Shown here piece after piece: positions 28,501-35,545 of a DNA stretch of 64,000 nt. This DNA comes from Blattamonas nauphoetae (lineage: Eukaryota > Preaxostyla > Oxymonadida), in NCBI GenBank assembly GCA_033064195.1, contig JARBJD010000376.1:1-64000 (forward strand). The letters run 5' to 3'. The position numbers were made by a program, and so were the translations under genes. The notes under the pieces were generated by a model. That model worked only from the letters and a program-made list of their open reading frames with translations. It made no database searches and had not been told where the DNA came from. Positions within the stretch are counted from its first letter, which is position 1; every line of letters begins with the position of its first letter.

Positions 28501-29896
28501 ATCGCTGTGGATCTCGACTGACGATTGTGTTGTGAAGAAAGGATCGGGAGTCGCTGTGTCTGCTCTGTTTGTTCCGAAGTTGGATGTGGGGAAGACGAAG
28601 AGTGTCTCAAACAAAAACCATTCTCTGTCGATTGATTTGGTTGGATCGATGCTGATTCCATGCAATCTGTTTCTCTTGATTTCGGAAGTCAGGGAGAAAT
28701 CGTCGAACTCGGAAAAATTGAGGATCGAGCTGAAACCATCAAAGTTTGAATGGAAAAACGAATCATCGATTTCAGTGTCGCTGTCATTGTCAGAGCTTGA
28801 TAAACTGGACAGGACATTTGGATGGAATGGGACGCTGGTGTTTGGAGATGGATCGACGACAGACTGGTTTGTTGTGAAAGCAAGTCAAGCCGATGAACTG
28901 AACGCGCACATGAAGAAAGTGCTGAAATGGATGATCCCACTGATCGTTGGCTGTGTCGTGGCTCTACTTTTGATCGTCGTCATCATCGTGATTCTTCATC
29001 GCCATTCATCGAAAGCGAAAGCAAAGGAATCGCTGCTGAAACAGGAACAGGACGAAATGAACGACCTCCCGCCCGACAAGGTCGAGTTTGAAGACGGCTT
29101 GCTCCATCCACACTCGACGTCACTTGTCACCGATGTTTCCGACGCGCCATTCGAAAAGGCAAACCAATCAGAACACAATCAACTCCAACAGACATTCAAT
29201 CCTTACCACGCATCTTCCAAAGAAGTGTCGATTAACAGAAAGGACACACTGTACAACAGACTTCACTCAGCGGACAGGGCACCGATTGGGAAGTTTTTGA
29301 CAGCGCAGCAGATTGTTCAGGCTTTGTCGAGACTACACAAAACCAACATGCACATCGCTCTCTTCTCTCGCTTCTCATCGCATTTCGTGATGTTTGACAA
29401 AGATGGAAACGTCACACTCGATGTCGCGTCAACTACATCAACCCCACAATCGCAACAACACGTCAGCGTTCCTCAATCACTCATTCATCCAGTCCCATCA
29501 ACTCAGCAGAGTGTGGCGAGTGAAGCAGAGAAGCAGGGGGAAGGGTTCGAGTTGCTTCGATGGAGGGCTCCAGAAGCAACTGCGGAGACAGGTGAGCCCA
29601 CAAAGGAGTTCGACGCTCGACGGGCAGTTGTGTTCAGTCTGGGTCTTGTCCTGTTTGAGATTGAGACTGGACTTGTGCCGCATGGAGAGATGGACGCGAT
29701 GAATGCGTCACGACAGCTGAAAGCAGGAGTTCTCCCGAAAATGGAGCTTGTGAAGGATTCGCAGCTGAAAGATCTGATTGTGGAGTGTCTCTCTGTTGAG
29801 CCAGAAAAGAGACCGAACTTGGATGATTTGGAAGAACGACTGCTGTCAGTGCAGTTCTCGTTGAGCTCGGCAGTCTTATTCAACGCAATGCAGTAA
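16505..29896 (+). CDS. Giant beta-helix receptor with cytoplasmic pseudokinase (4,463 aa)
   Basis: The start at 16,505 is chosen because it opens a signal peptide (M-L-L-L-F-V-L-P-S-I-L); the frame runs upstream without a better ATG. The ectodomain, residues ~20-4,130, is a long series of serine/threonine-rich beta-helix (pectate-lyase-like) coils with C-S-F/S-S-C-S-S-x-G-(N/D)-G-G turns. About ten C-G-x(5)-P-C-x-(S/T)-L modules lie near residues 561, 1174, 1445, 1761, 2118, 2472, 2829, 3136, 3385 and 3666. One transmembrane helix is at ~4,142-4,163. The cytoplasmic part (~4,244-4,455) is kinase-like: R-W-R-A-P-E, F-S-L-G-L-V-L-F-E-I-E-T-G-L-V-P and K-R-P survive, but the glycine loop, HRD and DFG do not. 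It is probably a surface adhesin or receptor with a pseudokinase tail. It has no introns and no stop in 13.4 kb. A smaller paralogue lies at 40.6 kb. Confidence 0.85.
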   Translation: MLLLFVLPSILHPHLSDLSLQFEFFQRSNTLSKDNPIQISLSKQSYFSNSVAISHQNVSAYGDEYHYSSIYEGSQAKQALIMLENSTSTFKFLSFTSHNVRTLTVISQSKVTLSHSSLDLFAIRSPFECVESTLLISDSSLIVNSGDRFVAPLTDEQSRDGNVFVIRCDFNDFTTAAELPLFVKNGFGLLSIDGCRFTNVSTLNTAPHDQTPLPSNTTIANSEFTGCRNVLYGCVTPDMNSGSSHLVVNSTFSHSRTTYTGNDTMKHVQASTSEMKHSFKNCKWTSCTTNYCGGAIDASRGGDLTVSQCIFTACSSLNSSDTFPQGRGGAICHDGLQKRAVTISHCLFTGNIANSAAAFASYNASRLIVEYTNSSYHTTVPYEIGANGTTGTFHFMWTNGESYVQNSRFEHNVAAGACAGIDNCNITVSMHYSQVFFFNNTAAQAGAVLYSLVVTDPIISWFSCAFRDNKVTESWPNAIGGVSTLCGSDIWFSEDTAYWNTTLKSDHSFVNCFSTSPQQRVVINMGSKGTHCVDKFANGTSLSIHLPDPRIMIAKTGKDSSKCGTSYSTYCQSLGYVGNNRIPFIGGEIVIRSGEYEEAAPFTFEDVEMMITGFDDEISFLILKHDLTPFIVAESGELFLRYLKIQTSPLAPTLRQQGTGTLKIDSVSFVATSSAEVTSHQIQLNEGSMHMTNTSFSGFGIKNSGLVHAEDFKSLTLKDCSFTEMISTNGTIILVSDTELGSDLSIEKCVFAGKMGEEQTPAALSASGVATLTIKDCSFSSLRNKHAKAAVSLFQSVAHFKLNDLIFEQCIGAEASDLFIEFESAGSVDTVDGCLSSSRKLNGLINGRDLNELTRPTHTLQVHAGNGEDKLFCWRSGEQCQTLTGLVERLGEDIAGSVQVAAGTSMERGLEVVGSQDLGVTGSSTILKRGDESVPLVEVKSGTLSLTSFILTLGSSAGSSSLIKTNGTIELKSVTLLKGTTSTFNNPLIQALSGSISLSSVTVPNELTFSTCSLISIGSSSLSISGTTFNQIKSTNPGSVISGSLEADNTISITSSTFKSCSSDSDGGVMTLFMAQDSPSTSLVIQATFESCSCGEGKKGAWIYLFGLNLGSLIQKACWTGTYEKLKLGKDDNVMWGEDIAMTETPYASITLLMYLVTYTGDVIFAGSEGRDFDACGMETFPCQTITVGQAHCEGSKVSLIVLEEAKMECEVATSKFGEMELKGHVTEQTKVVVSGNSFFSTKTATNAETVLKITDLDFDLTAAASKTFFVSENQHLTITRSSFVLFSTMTTPFIRSVNGKLVLNNVTASSTTLSSSPLILSTSSVEVSDCVFSSINRTSGLGAILSIELSETVSTKMINTKFTNCKSEESLCSVLLTGTNEGTFKKESWTGTFDHPLPRSTVLQQTPNWTYDTIYNPYSLLYSWYRPSDGIVFSSSAAEDDLDHPFCGHTFLPCRSVDKALGDDADVVVVRTKSVLNKEWVLQKDQIEIKAEETITEEGVSQPNVIVEIGESASIVVKPQNTNSAQRVCLSALTLTIVNSLRKSTKPIISLQTGGTLVLDTVLLSSLTLTAASVVKMEGASALSVSGSEFKSISQTGSGGGAFLSTNGDSDQIVSITDSSFESVSSVGDGGVILAQLGTGSKLTVASTTFKLCSSSVKGGSLSIVLTSTGSFALEAETSFQSCSATGSGTAVFVEAPSLVAAITKTSMAFLAPFPLTPTAALLGMHRGWSTANKSDSVPLVLFFAEVGSTGFASSSGSDGEPCGFSVYPCSTINRVQTRLEANGSKTEGKLNPITLELQTALDQSTAFSCGGHTATITGNTVTLSETGHFTTSSSESVLTLSSLTILFATSLAQPAISVSTGSVVVSGCTVGNGAADIPVSFGSVSGGSLKLNGTNTMKLLSTSSSLFIITSGTLEIESGTSLTHSTTKRTSSLFVLSGGSTTITSLAVPSLTLDSASSVFSVTKIASLSLSSIAFASISNEGSGSVIHSTSTGQIELDTVSFTSCNCGVNGKGRSVFITRELFSSGDVVMEDVSIPTVGTTGIHEVYLEGGNVGAVVTTDWASLIGLNNETLTKAKLEEVFGSDSKNMTNIGPLGYHLYPHTSGAVFVSEGFWDHGKCGQERLPCSSLDLAFSLLTDTKTTLSLSSDLTLSTSLSSPSTGASISSSSSPQSLIFGSNGQFAVEDGSLSFSSIGITIPSSLTQPLFIVKGSTLTLSNSVTITNPSSATHSSSLFKIEGGELHLSGTVFNFTVRFSSSSALLTQTGGQIELSTVLLSSLTLTSASVINMKGASALSVSGSEFKSISQTGSGGGAFLSTNGDSDQIVSITDSSFESVSSVGDGGVILARLGTGSKLTVTDTTFKLCSSSGKGGALSIVLTSTGSFTLQTGTSFESCSATVSGSALFVEAPSLASAITEASMAFLAPFPLTPSYLLLTLHRGWNTANTSDVVPLALFLAEVGSTGYVSASGSFDELCGFSLHPCSSLNTIQARLAANGSKTEGKLNPITIVLQTGFDQSTLFSCGGHTATITGNTIKLSKTGQFTTSSTDSVLTLSSLTILFAYTQTQPAISVSLGKIVVSVCTIGKGAADIPVSFGSVSGGELEMSGTNTMKLVSTSSPLFVVSSGILKIGSGTTLTHSATKRTSSLFVLSGGSTTITSLTVPSLTLDSSSNVFSLTKTASLSLSSISFNSISNEGSGSVIHSTSTGTLSLLSVSFSSCNCGSSGKGRSVFISRPLFSSGGVVMKSVSIGTAGTTGNHEVYLQGENVGAVVNSDWKSLIGLNNETLTKAKLEEVFGSDSTNTTNIGPLGYHLYPHTSGAVFVSERFWDHGKCGQERLPCSTLDFALSLLTDSKTTLALISDETLSTPLSSPSTGASISSSSSFPKSLLFESDGQLIVDAGSLTLSSIGITLPSSLTRPLFVVRGSTLTLSSTVTITNPPSAAHTASLFKIEGGTLDLIGTVFDFTIPFSSSSALLIQTGGTVKLNTVTIGNVSCTVGDGSIVHSSLSSSDKLEIVGCSFSSCSSSGNGGALFVSSSLDHNPANLIIQSTFGTDISCGEGKKGKWVFLRGNSLESYLKDSTWTGSISALVAPTHDALLWGEDGSEKEGSEYASLSLLYYLKAYNQPTIAVGDGGRDGVGCGRTHLRCSSLSTAVSHLSGSDPLEVEIVSSLTLVKKEPFSLSLTMKPSKETATIAVGESGAFEVSANALTLSTLTFDGKRTERSTSLLSIVNTGSITIAGCTFKDLKTSGKGSVFSSALNTGNTLSISESSFSSCSSAGNGGALFVEVNGGSFEIPATLAFTDCSSEGKGQNLFLVNSNLQLLLSGWNLDGIKPTLPSTGLVSKDEKAKWFGSTSSTGESSSLLFFWHPHTESSAAVHVHENGESHSLCGLHQLPCSLIQPSLSKTTTDNKTIIDSNFALNESITTANTPSTLTSASKNVTVSVGVSGNFALSSGSLTLSALSFVQSSSVELLEHALIVVDSATSSLIVDGCSFSSFRLSLNALIEHSHSSLTLKSSKFTDIVRLEGDGGVVESVMEEGMVLDVNSVELASVWTLSGDGDGFFISFNSISDPSKIPSFNLKNLKYSESAGSERNTERKASFVWMEGHKLSEWVSLSDARFAGSYSPIGMESEWLWSVDWEEGLNASLLFYLVAHTGAIGVSSEGYPIVQCGYSGVWCRGLEYGMAVADSKGEKQLNIHDTVEITNVIDLNAEYRVHGKVGSSVLSVVGSGGLVVDSGEHVEIDGVSVVVGVDCSSEVLSCVSSVLVLDSIVFSCGGDPSSLINTTLMSVDGDGSVGRFSSLSLLNGVSLDGKLLLVKKGTVQMTDVFVSSSIGLSGGLVSVSGGSFSLVNLALPPLSFSSTPFVLSSFAACSFTNLTAKQLQTQTLLTAEHGEDLTFTSCTFDGISTSQNDDKDDENDQLCTWSTGLITINETPTTIRSSFFSHLSQGAIAVNGSILSLFNTKMSSNGMSHPTFASARRNIRCLSGEVRIEDESSTNEESESLWISTDDCVVKKGSGVAVSALFVPKLDVGKTKSVSNKNHSLSIDLVGSMLIPCNLFLLISEVREKSSNSEKLRIELKPSKFEWKNESSISVSLSLSELDKLDRTFGWNGTLVFGDGSTTDWFVVKASQADELNAHMKKVLKWMIPLIVGCVVALLLIVVIIVILHRHSSKAKAKESLLKQEQDEMNDLPPDKVEFEDGLLHPHSTSLVTDVSDAPFEKANQSEHNQLQQTFNPYHASSKEVSINRKDTLYNRLHSADRAPIGKFLTAQQIVQALSRLHKTNMHIALFSRFSSHFVMFDKDGNVTLDVASTTSTPQSQQHVSVPQSLIHPVPSTQQSVASEAEKQGEGFELLRWRAPEATAETGEPTKEFDARRAVVFSLGLVLFEIETGLVPHGEMDAMNASRQLKAGVLPKMELVKDSQLKDLIVECLSVEPEKRPNLDDLEERLLSVQFSLSSAVLFNAMQ
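21165..23297 (+). repeat. Internal 2,133-bp repeat of the giant receptor gene, unit 1
   Basis: This unit (711 codons, in frame) contains the L-L-S-S-L-T-L-T ... G-A-S-A-L-S-V-S-G-S-E-F-K-S-I-S block, an E-P-C-G-F module, the K-T-E-G-K-L-N-P-I-T segment and the G-K-C-G-Q-E-R-L-P-C module. Unit 2 follows directly. A tract of roughly 165 bp (about 21,244-21,410 against 23,377-23,543) is essentially identical between the units while the rest has diverged, a sign of gene conversion or a recent exchange. Confidence 0.85.
23298..25440 (+). repeat. Internal 2,133-bp repeat of the giant receptor gene, unit 2
   Basis: In-frame duplicate of unit 1, with the same order of blocks (E-L-C-G-F module, K-T-E-G-K-L-N-P-I-T, G-K-C-G-Q-E-R-L-P-C module). 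It accounts for about 710 residues of the ectodomain. Confidence 0.85.
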
Positions 29897-29916
29897 GATC
29901 ATCAACTCCGATCTCA

Positions 29917-29947
<31 letters not shown>
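29917..29947 (+). repeat. (CT)n(CA)n microsatellite
   Basis: A CT run of about eight units is followed by a CA run of about eight units, 20 bp after the stop codon of the giant receptor. A (CA)10 run lies at a similar place after the paralogous gene (47,821-47,841). Confidence 0.9.
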
Positions 29948-31560
29948 TTCATGTCAACGCATAGTCAACACACCACTACACACCCATACACATTCACAAC
30001 ACCACTTCACGTTGTCTTCATTTGACAAACTCACCTCAACTGATTCATTGGTTCTGCGGAGTCTTCAGCAGTGAGACTGTCGTGTCATTGACAGTGAAGG
30101 CAAATAAAAGCGAGAAGAGAACTGTCTTACGAGAAACAGTGATCTTGTTGCTCCACCCTTCACAACACACACAAACACTGCATGCTCTCATTTCGCCCTT
30201 CCACACTCAAAAGTGGATATCTTCATTCCTACCTTCTGATTACGAACACCATATTCTCGTCCTTCTTCATTCCCACTCAGATGTGACTCTTCATTCTCCA
30301 CTTCACAACCACCGCACACTCTGTCTATCCACGTCTTCACTCGAAGGTTGAGATTTCATTCCGACCTACTCGTTCACAGCACATTCTCTTTCGTCTCTAT
30401 CCTTTGCGAATGTCTTCATGATTTTTGCCTTTCTCGTTCCTTGTCCATTCTTAAATGTCTGTTTTTCGGCTCCCATTTCATTTTTCTCTGTTCTCAATTT
30501 TGACCGTTGGGTTACCGACGGCACTCTGCGCTTCATCACCAAATCACGCATTTCTCAAGTCACCCACCGCGCGCATCTCTTCCACTTCTCTGTCATCTCA
30601 TGTCCTCTCGCCGTTATTGAACTGGGCAAAAAATTTTGAAAACTTGCTTTTTGGGCTTTTTATCCCCAAGAAGGTTAAAAGTGCTCTTGTCCCACAAAAA
30701 AGCTTCATTATGACATGATCAGTCTCATTCGATGAAATTTTATCAATCAAAAAAACAATAAATAGAAAAACCGGTTCTCAAGATCAATCCCCCTTGTCGA
30801 ATCGAGAAGTCCTCTGCAACTAATGTCCTTATTATCTTCACTTCTATCGTATGTATATTCTTCTTCTTTCCTCTTTTATTCCTGTCTGGCCTTTTCAGCG
30901 AGAATGAGTTATCATCTTTCAGATCGTCCAATTGGACAAAGATGAGATATTGATCCATGAAAATGGGAGAGCGTGCTATTTTGATTCCTTTTTCCATATT
31001 ATCCAATTTAGGTGATTGTTATATCATTTAGTCTTCGATCAGTGGATGATCAGCTTTGACGGATAAATTTGCGACAATGCAGATGGGTCTCTAACAACAA
31101 CAAACATGAAATGGAATGTGAAATACAGGAATTAGGACTAGAGAAGAAGCGATATGATGAAAGATGCATACATATTAGTTTTGTTGGCGGTTGAGAGGCG
31201 GACCGCGTGAGGAGGCTACAAATAGAAAAAGTCGAACTACGTGAAATGAACAGATTCAAACTCTCCAGACTCTTCTTCTGGCACAATCAGGGAGTCGTGA
31301 TGAAGAGACAATAGCTAGGAAACAAGACAGAAAAATGGCAGATCTCCTGTTCAACTCGTTTAGAGGAGGAGTCACTTCACTTTACACTCATTTTCGTCCC
31401 TATTCTCCTTTTATCCCAGAATTCTTTCAAATTATCAATCATTGGACAATATTAAGGCAAGGGGGATGGGAGCAAGTTTTCAAAATTTTTTGCCCAACTA
31501 TCTCATTGTCACTTCAAACATTCCAATTCGTTGACTGATCTTCCCAAAAGACAAACATAT
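29948..31560. other. Intergenic stretch without recognisable genes
   Basis: Only short frames without family resemblance are present. One minus-strand frame (31,006-30,743) gives a lysine-rich peptide, but nothing supports it as a gene. The first 400 bp are rich in CA, CT and CAC and look like 3' flanking sequence of the receptor gene. Confidence 0.5.
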
Positions 31561-31568
31561 CTAACATC

Positions 31569-32050
31569 GGCACGAGTGGACTTTCTGGGCCAAAGGTGAT
31601 CGAGGTGTGTTGTGACATTGTAGTTCATCGAGGCTATTCTCTCGTAATAAATTGTCGAATATGGATGTGAACACGTTTTATTTTCAAAATGTTGAGAATA
31701 CTGTCGAGATCGTCTCAGAGAATGTCACGATCATTCGATCGTGTTTGATGAGGTCGATCGGCGAACTATATCACTTCATCTTTACGCTTTCTTGATTCAT
31801 TTCAACTTTATGTCTCGTATTTTCTTACAATTTTTCAAAACATAGCGATTGATCATGATGTATCGTGAAGTGACAATCTACTGCAGTTCTCCCTTCAAGA
31901 CACCAATTTTTTGGAAGTGAACGTGCGGCGCGTTTGGCCTAGCGGTAGCCAACCCCTCTGTCGACTGTTGTGCTCGGGGTTCGACTCCCGCCGAGCACAA
32001 CTTTTTTGCCACTACTTGGAGTTTTTTGGCCCAGAAAGTCCACCCTTGCC
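31569..32050 (+). mobile_element. 482-bp miniature inverted-repeat transposon, copy 2, carrying a tRNA-like unit
   Basis: Same length and same ends as copy 1 at 14,165, with about three base differences in total. It has its own perfect 8-bp target duplication, CTAACATC, at 31,561-31,568 and 32,051-32,058. The different duplication shows an independent insertion, not a segmental copy of the first locus. Confidence 0.9.
31923..32007 (+). ncRNA. tRNA-like Pol III unit inside the 482-bp element, copy 2
   Basis: Identical to the unit in copy 1: A box 31,935-31,945, B box 31,977-31,988, two perfect hairpins and a T6 terminator at 32,002-32,007. The surrounding differences between the copies fall outside this unit. 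Confidence 0.6.
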
Positions 32051-32087
32051 CTAACATCATTGAATAGAATGCAACATAGTGTAAAAA

Positions 32088-33544
32088 TCAAGCATTGTTT
32101 ATGCTCTGATGAAAATCGACCTGATCCTGTTGAGGAGAGGGTCCATCGGAATATGATTGAGAAGGAACAGAATCGGAGATTGGCTGGGATTCCACGTGTT
32201 GGTAAGCGTCAGCCTTCCTCTTTCCACAGCCACACGCGACACAAACCCCGCATCGACAGCAGACTATGGCGACAACGGTGCAGACAGCGAGGAACACGAT
32301 GATCCCAATGACGATACCAGTGGCTACGGATTGGTACTTTAGAGAGCGACTGTTGGTCCATGCAGTGTGATGAACTTTGGGGAGAAAGGTGACTTTGTGT
32401 CCTCTGGTGTAACTCGTACAGTTCTCGAAGTTCTTCATCTTCACTTTATAATTCACCTCAGACTTGAAAGAGATCAGCACATCGTTTCCCATTCCAGATT
32501 CTGCCTTGCAACACCGAACGACGCATTCTTAAAGCTGATGATAGAATCATCCGAGTTGTTAAAGAACATGGCTCCTCCTTGTTTGGATGCGTGATTCTCT
32601 TCGAATTCGCTGTGACTGGCTTGGAACGATCTCACACTGTCCACAAAGATGGATCCGCCATTTTCCAAGGCTGTGGAATTGAAAACAGCGAGCGCGTTGA
32701 GTGTAACCATATCAACGTTCTTCCCTGCATATATGAACCCTCCTGATTGGCCTGCTGAAGTGTTACTTATGTGACACCGATCAAATGTGATGGTGGATCG
32801 GTTGGCATCTGTGAAGAAGCCGAGGGCAATCGTATCAACGTTCTTCCCTGCATACATGAGGCCTCCTGATTTGCCTGCTGAAACGAAATGAATGTGACAT
32901 TTAACGATGTTGATGGTTGATCGGCCCATTGTGAAGATCACACCTCCGTTTCCGTTTGGAGCTGATGAGGAATAAACAGATGTGTCGTACATGTTGATGT
33001 GAACTTGATCATGGGGAAGATACAGAAATCCTCCGTTTGGCCAGATTTCGGATGCTGTTGTGTTCTGAACTCGGGACGAGTTGATGGTGAGTTCGAGTGT
33101 CTTGTCGAAGGCAACATTCTCCGAGAAACGGACGGCATTCGTTCCATCATCCCATTGCACATGCTCTAAAGTCAATGACGACGCTTGGAGTCCGAATACG
33201 AGTGCTCCACTCAGAGCCCCATCCACGCCACGGATTTGTGAGGATTTCACGACGACACTACGATTGGCGACTCCTTGAACGGCTTCTGTTGGAAGTGGGC
33301 CATCTTCTGAGCATGCAATGTTAAGGAAAGTGGATTTGAAGATGGTCACATTTTGGACTTCTGGGCCGGCGAGAACTGGCTTCTGGGCTGTGATGTTGAT
33401 ATTGGCAAAATCCGAATGGTCCACAACAAGTGTCAGATGGGGATTGATCTCTGTCACATCATCTGCATGTTCATTCAGCACATCCTGAAGGTTGATGCTG
33501 AGAGAATGGATTCTCGAGAATGTAACGATGAGGGAAATCAACAT
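32088..33544 (-). pseudogene. Type I membrane beta-helix surface protein, with one frame change
   Basis: The gene starts at 33,544 with a signal peptide (M-L-I-S-L-I-V-T-F-S) and encodes about 340 residues of beta-helix coils. Two are near-identical (G-K-S-G-G-L-M-Y-A-G-K-N-V-D and G-Q-S-G-G-F-I-Y-A-G-K-N-V-D), followed by a G-G-A-M-F-F-N-N-S coil. Near 32,500 the frame shifts by one base. The second frame continues through a further coil to a transmembrane helix (V-A-T-G-I-V-I-G-I-I-V-F-L-A-V-C) with a cysteine-rich stop-transfer stretch and a ~45-residue polar tail. No intron fits in the gap. Either the gene is a young pseudogene or the assembly has a one-base error. It belongs with the receptor family of this region but lacks a kinase-like tail. 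Confidence 0.7.
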
Positions 33545-33699
33545 CTAATGACAAGAAACTTCGGATCAGAGAAATGAGGAAAGCACATGATGCCCGAAAT
33601 CAAAGAATAAGTCGTTTGAGAGATCTTCGACCTTCTTGGAAACTTGAAAGTGGGTCAGAGCCTCCTAAAGACGATTTGGAGTGCATGGCTGCGATAGTC

Positions 33700-35127
33700 T
33701 TAGAATCCAAGCAGCACAGCGAGCAGAAGAGCGAGCGATGCGAAGGCAACTGTCTGTCGTGCTCCAGAATACAAACACCCGACATATCTCACCTGGTCAC
33801 CGAACTCCATCTTCACTGTGTATTCCCCACTGATCCCCACATTTGCTCGCGGAACTGCTGCCACAGCAAAGCCTGACTGACCTGATTGCATAATGCCCAT
33901 TCCTCCTTTTTCAATCGCTGAGTATGTCTGACCAACGTACCACGTCATCTCATCCCAGCGGATGAGTTTGTCGTCAGCGTCTTCGGTGTGATAGCGAGGC
34001 GCAATGCTCACTTTCAGGCGGTGAAGAGCAGCGACGCTCAGAACGTTGTATCCTGAGGTGAATTTGGCGAGAAGATAGTTGCCAAGGTCATTCGATTGGC
34101 CGCCAGTTTTTGTGGCCATTTTGAGGTTCGAGCGGGAGAGTGTCACATCGGGGAAGACAAACGCAGTTTTGGAGATGTTTTTCATGTCTGTATTGTTCAG
34201 TGGAAACTTCTTGTCCACATCCTCATAATCGTACGCAGCACATTTCCCAGAAAGATGGATGTCGAGTGGATATTGGTCGATGCTTTCAAGAGTTGTTCTG
34301 GCAGAATCCCATTGGTGTTTTCCTGCAGCAGCGATCTTGATGTTGAATGTGTCCGTGGCATTCTCTGGAATCGAACACACAATTCCCTTCGGGACAAGGC
34401 TTCTGAATGAAGTGGTATATTCATTATGTATCTCTACGACTGATTCCGTGATGCTAATATCATTCAGAATCAGAACTCCAAGTTCTGGATCGTTCACAAG
34501 CACAGGCGCAGTGTCCGGAATGACCAACGCTCCTTTCTCAACGACGATCGCTGCCGACTTTTGGTCCCACGGTTCGGTTTCGAACTTCGATGTCAGCTTC
34601 GTGAATGGTGTTGTTGACGGGAGTTGAAGAGACTGCACAGAAAGCGGGACCAACAGTTCAAGAACACCATACTGTTCAACACGAAACACATACTCCTTCT
34701 TTATCCCACCTGGTGTTCTTGAGGTAGTGATGAAAAATTCGGATCCCAGAAGAGAGTCGAGCACGAGGCGCATCTCAGCAGTGGCTGTCCCTCTGATCTT
34801 AATCGTTCCCAGACCAGTCAGACCATAGTGATCAGTATTGGAGCTGAGGACATGGTTACCGAAGGTGAGTGTGTTTTTGATGTTTTCAGCAGGAGTCTTC
34901 TTAAACGGGTCAGTACTCGAATCGAAGATGACTTCCCCAATCAATTCAGCGTGGCCTTGAATAACGATGATGGTCTCCTTTTCCCAATTTGCGTGTTTTA
35001 CAGCTTGATCAAGAGAATGACATGCTGTTTCAGGAGTTAAACACGTCTTGCTCAATCCTCCGAATTCAAGGAAGATCGAAGCGCAGTTGGCCGATAAAAC
35101 GAACGTTGTAAGGACGAGATGAATCAT
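33700..35127 (-). CDS. Secreted surface protein with GPI-like C-terminus (475 aa)
   Basis: An N-terminal signal peptide (M-I-H-L-V-L-T-T-F-V-L-S-A-N-C-A) is followed by L-S-K-T-C-L-T-P-E-T-A-C-H-S-L-D-Q-A-V, a variant of the cysteine module of the giant receptors, then a beta-rich body. The protein ends with a short spacer and a hydrophobic stretch A-F-A-S-L-A-L-L-L-A-V-L-L-G-F with no basic tail. That arrangement fits a GPI-anchor signal better than a transmembrane helix. It lies 155 bp upstream of, and on the same strand as, the membrane protein gene ending at 32,088, and may be co-regulated with it. No enzyme family is recognised; a surface adhesin or coat role is inferred. Confidence 0.75.
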   Translation of the reverse strand: MIHLVLTTFVLSANCASIFLEFGGLSKTCLTPETACHSLDQAVKHANWEKETIIVIQGHAELIGEVIFDSSTDPFKKTPAENIKNTLTFGNHVLSSNTDHYGLTGLGTIKIRGTATAEMRLVLDSLLGSEFFITTSRTPGGIKKEYVFRVEQYGVLELLVPLSVQSLQLPSTTPFTKLTSKFETEPWDQKSAAIVVEKGALVIPDTAPVLVNDPELGVLILNDISITESVVEIHNEYTTSFRSLVPKGIVCSIPENATDTFNIKIAAAGKHQWDSARTTLESIDQYPLDIHLSGKCAAYDYEDVDKKFPLNNTDMKNISKTAFVFPDVTLSRSNLKMATKTGGQSNDLGNYLLAKFTSGYNVLSVAALHRLKVSIAPRYHTEDADDKLIRWDEMTWYVGQTYSAIEKGGMGIMQSGQSGFAVAAVPRANVGISGEYTVKMEFGDQVRYVGCLYSGARQTVAFASLALLLAVLLGF

Positions 35128-35161
35128 GAAGAAAATGAAAGGCTGATTCGAAATGAGATTG

Positions 35162-35545
35162 TCACCCTTCAGTGATTTTCACGTTCGATCCCATAAATTG
35201 CGAGATGGAGCGACACATGTCAACTGGTTCTTCGCCTTCATCTTCGTTCTTGTCGTTCATCAGCATCTGTTCAAGTGTGTCTCCGAAGCCTTCTGAAAAC
35301 AGCGTTTGTAAGATCCGTTTTCCTGATTGGATCACTTCTGGGCCTTCCCCCCTCCAACTTTCCAGCGAAGTGTGGATGTCGCTGAGAGTGATCCAGAGAC
35401 GATCATTTCACGACGGTTGAATCTGTCGACTGCATCAGTGATGCCAAGTAACCTGAGAGACCAGTGACCTTCCAAGCTGACGAACCTGTCGATGACTTTA
35501 ACCAGATTGTCGATCATTTCTTCATTTCCTGAAGTTGACATTGTG
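35162..35545 (-). pseudogene. ARM/HEAT-like family, copy B (internal deletion)
   Basis: Two pieces of the family are recognisable. The first has S-G-N-E-E-M-I-D-N-L-V-K-V-I-D and L-R-L-L-G-I-T-D-A-V-D around 35,540-35,410. The second is the C-terminal block S-L-E-S-W and then S-G-K-R-I-L-Q-T-L-F-S-E-G-F-G-D-T-L-E-Q, ending at 35,162. The ~80 residues that lie between them in copies A and C are missing, and the two pieces are in different frames. It is a decayed fragment. Confidence 0.65.

Noticed and set aside
30743-31006. Lysine-rich 87-codon minus-strand frame
   Set aside because: No family, no neighbours of the same type, and no start context that stands out.
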